Origin: an uncultured Dorea sp.
GTDB lineage: Bacteria; Bacillota; Clostridia; Lachnospirales; Lachnospiraceae
Assembly: GCA_948602995.1 (NCBI GenBank)
Contig: CAPEBR010000010.1
Span: 1 to 64,000 of the forward strand
Direction: 5' to 3'
DNA length: 64,000 bases
Position numbers and translations under genes: made by a program. The notes beneath the pieces were generated by a model. The model searched no databases. It was not told the origin of the DNA and saw only the letters and a program-made list of their open reading frames with translations. Numbering within the stretch: position 1 is the first letter of the stretch; every line of letters starts with the position of its first letter. Below are positions 63,645-64,000 of this stretch, piece after piece.

Positions 63645-64000
63645 AAGTTGAAAAGCTAATAGAAATCATCGGGGCTGATTTTTATACAGGTGTACCGGAT
63701 TCCCAACTGAAGGCCCTCTGCAATTACCTGATGGATGCCTATGGGATTAATCCAAAGCATCATATAATTGCAGCAAATGAAGGAAACTGTACTGCACTTG
63801 CGGCTGGATATCATCTTGCAACAGGCAGGATACCGGTTGTCTATATGCAGAATAGCGGTGAGGGCAATATGATTAATCCGGCAGCCTCCCTTTTAAGTGA
63901 TAAGGTATATGCTATTCCGGCTGTATTTATTATTGGCTGGAGAGGAGAACCCGGTATACATGATGAGCCACAGCATATTTATCAGGGAGAAGTAACCCTG
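63641..64000 (+). CDS. Phosphonopyruvate decarboxylase (N-terminal part, cut by window edge)
   Basis: 120 codons are visible, all open to the last base of the window. KLIEIIGADFYTGVPDSQLKALCNYLM at the start and IIAANEGNCTALAAGYHLATG (the catalytic Glu of ThDP enzymes) match Ppd. YMQNSGEGNMINPAASLLSD and GWRGEPGIHDEPQHIYQGE are also family hallmarks. It converts phosphonopyruvate to phosphonoacetaldehyde, driving the PEP mutase reaction forward. The start overlaps the reductase stop (ATGA). Confidence 0.95.
   Translation, partial: MKVEKLIEIIGADFYTGVPDSQLKALCNYLMDAYGINPKHHIIAANEGNCTALAAGYHLATGRIPVVYMQNSGEGNMINPAASLLSDKVYAIPAVFIIGWRGEPGIHDEPQHIYQGEVTL

Overview
The window looks like a chromosomal segment from a gut-type member of the Lachnospiraceae (Clostridium cluster XIVa; Dorea, Faecalicatena or C. 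scindens-like). The reasons are the clostridial V-type ATPase operon, secreted proteins with aromatic wall-binding repeats, a BspA-like secreted protein, DUF5105/DUF6512-type proteins, strong AGGAGG ribosome binding sites, frequent TTG/GTG starts, and moderate GC content. The genus is an inference.

Layout. (1) 0-0.7 kb: two small unknown genes. (2) 0.8-9.5 kb, minus strand: a cell-surface cluster with three secreted transglutaminase-like proteins, a wall-binding repeat protein, an SH3-type lipoprotein, an AlgX/AlgJ-like (DHHW) plus MBOAT acyl-transfer pair and a DUF885 protein. (3) 9.7-24 kb, plus strand: a lipoprotein, a PucR/CdaR-type regulator beside an aconitase-like hydratase, a sigma factor with a membrane beta-propeller partner, a promoter-to-terminator interval with no gene (candidate large ncRNA), a large TPR/coiled-coil/acidic-repeat/P-loop protein, a radical SAM protein and glycogen branching enzyme. 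(4) 24.5-25.9 kb, minus: thioredoxin-like protein, a small Cys-rich protein, TrmB. (5) 26.2-34.8 kb: a complete nine-gene V-type ATPase operon. (6) 35-37 kb: DUF6512 protein, tRNA-Lys(CTT), XRE regulator. (7) 37.1-64 kb: a large surface-polysaccharide locus.

The polysaccharide locus begins with a conserved Wzy-type regulatory/assembly block (VanZ-like, CpsB phosphatase, LCP ligase, CpsC, CpsD kinase). It continues with an initiating sugar-phosphate transferase and the dTDP-rhamnose genes rfbA-B-D-C. It then drops into a visibly AT-rich cargo of glycosyltransferases, EpsG-type polymerase, dTDP-3-amino-sugar genes, a sulfotransferase-like gene, the flippase, an acyltransferase broken at a G12 tract (probable phase variation) and a GNAT. 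It ends, at more normal composition, with a phosphonate module: a three-domain nucleotidyltransferase/cytidylyltransferase/PEP mutase, a phosphonoacetaldehyde reductase-like enzyme and phosphonopyruvate decarboxylase, the last cut by the window edge. Together these predict a rhamnose- and 3-amino-sugar-containing glycan that may be O-acylated in a phase-variable way, sulfated and decorated with hydroxyethylphosphonate.

The most unusual non-coding content is two families of structured palindromic elements. One consists of two long near-perfect palindromes (24055-24414 and 34831-35107) with unrelated arms but a shared two-hairpin core whose stems covary. The other has four full copies of a 131-133 nt element (17.3, 21.9, 29.5, 35.2 kb), also with compensatory changes, plus fragments. 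Copies sit at gene 3' ends, sometimes supplying the stop codon, and one lies inside the ATPase operon.
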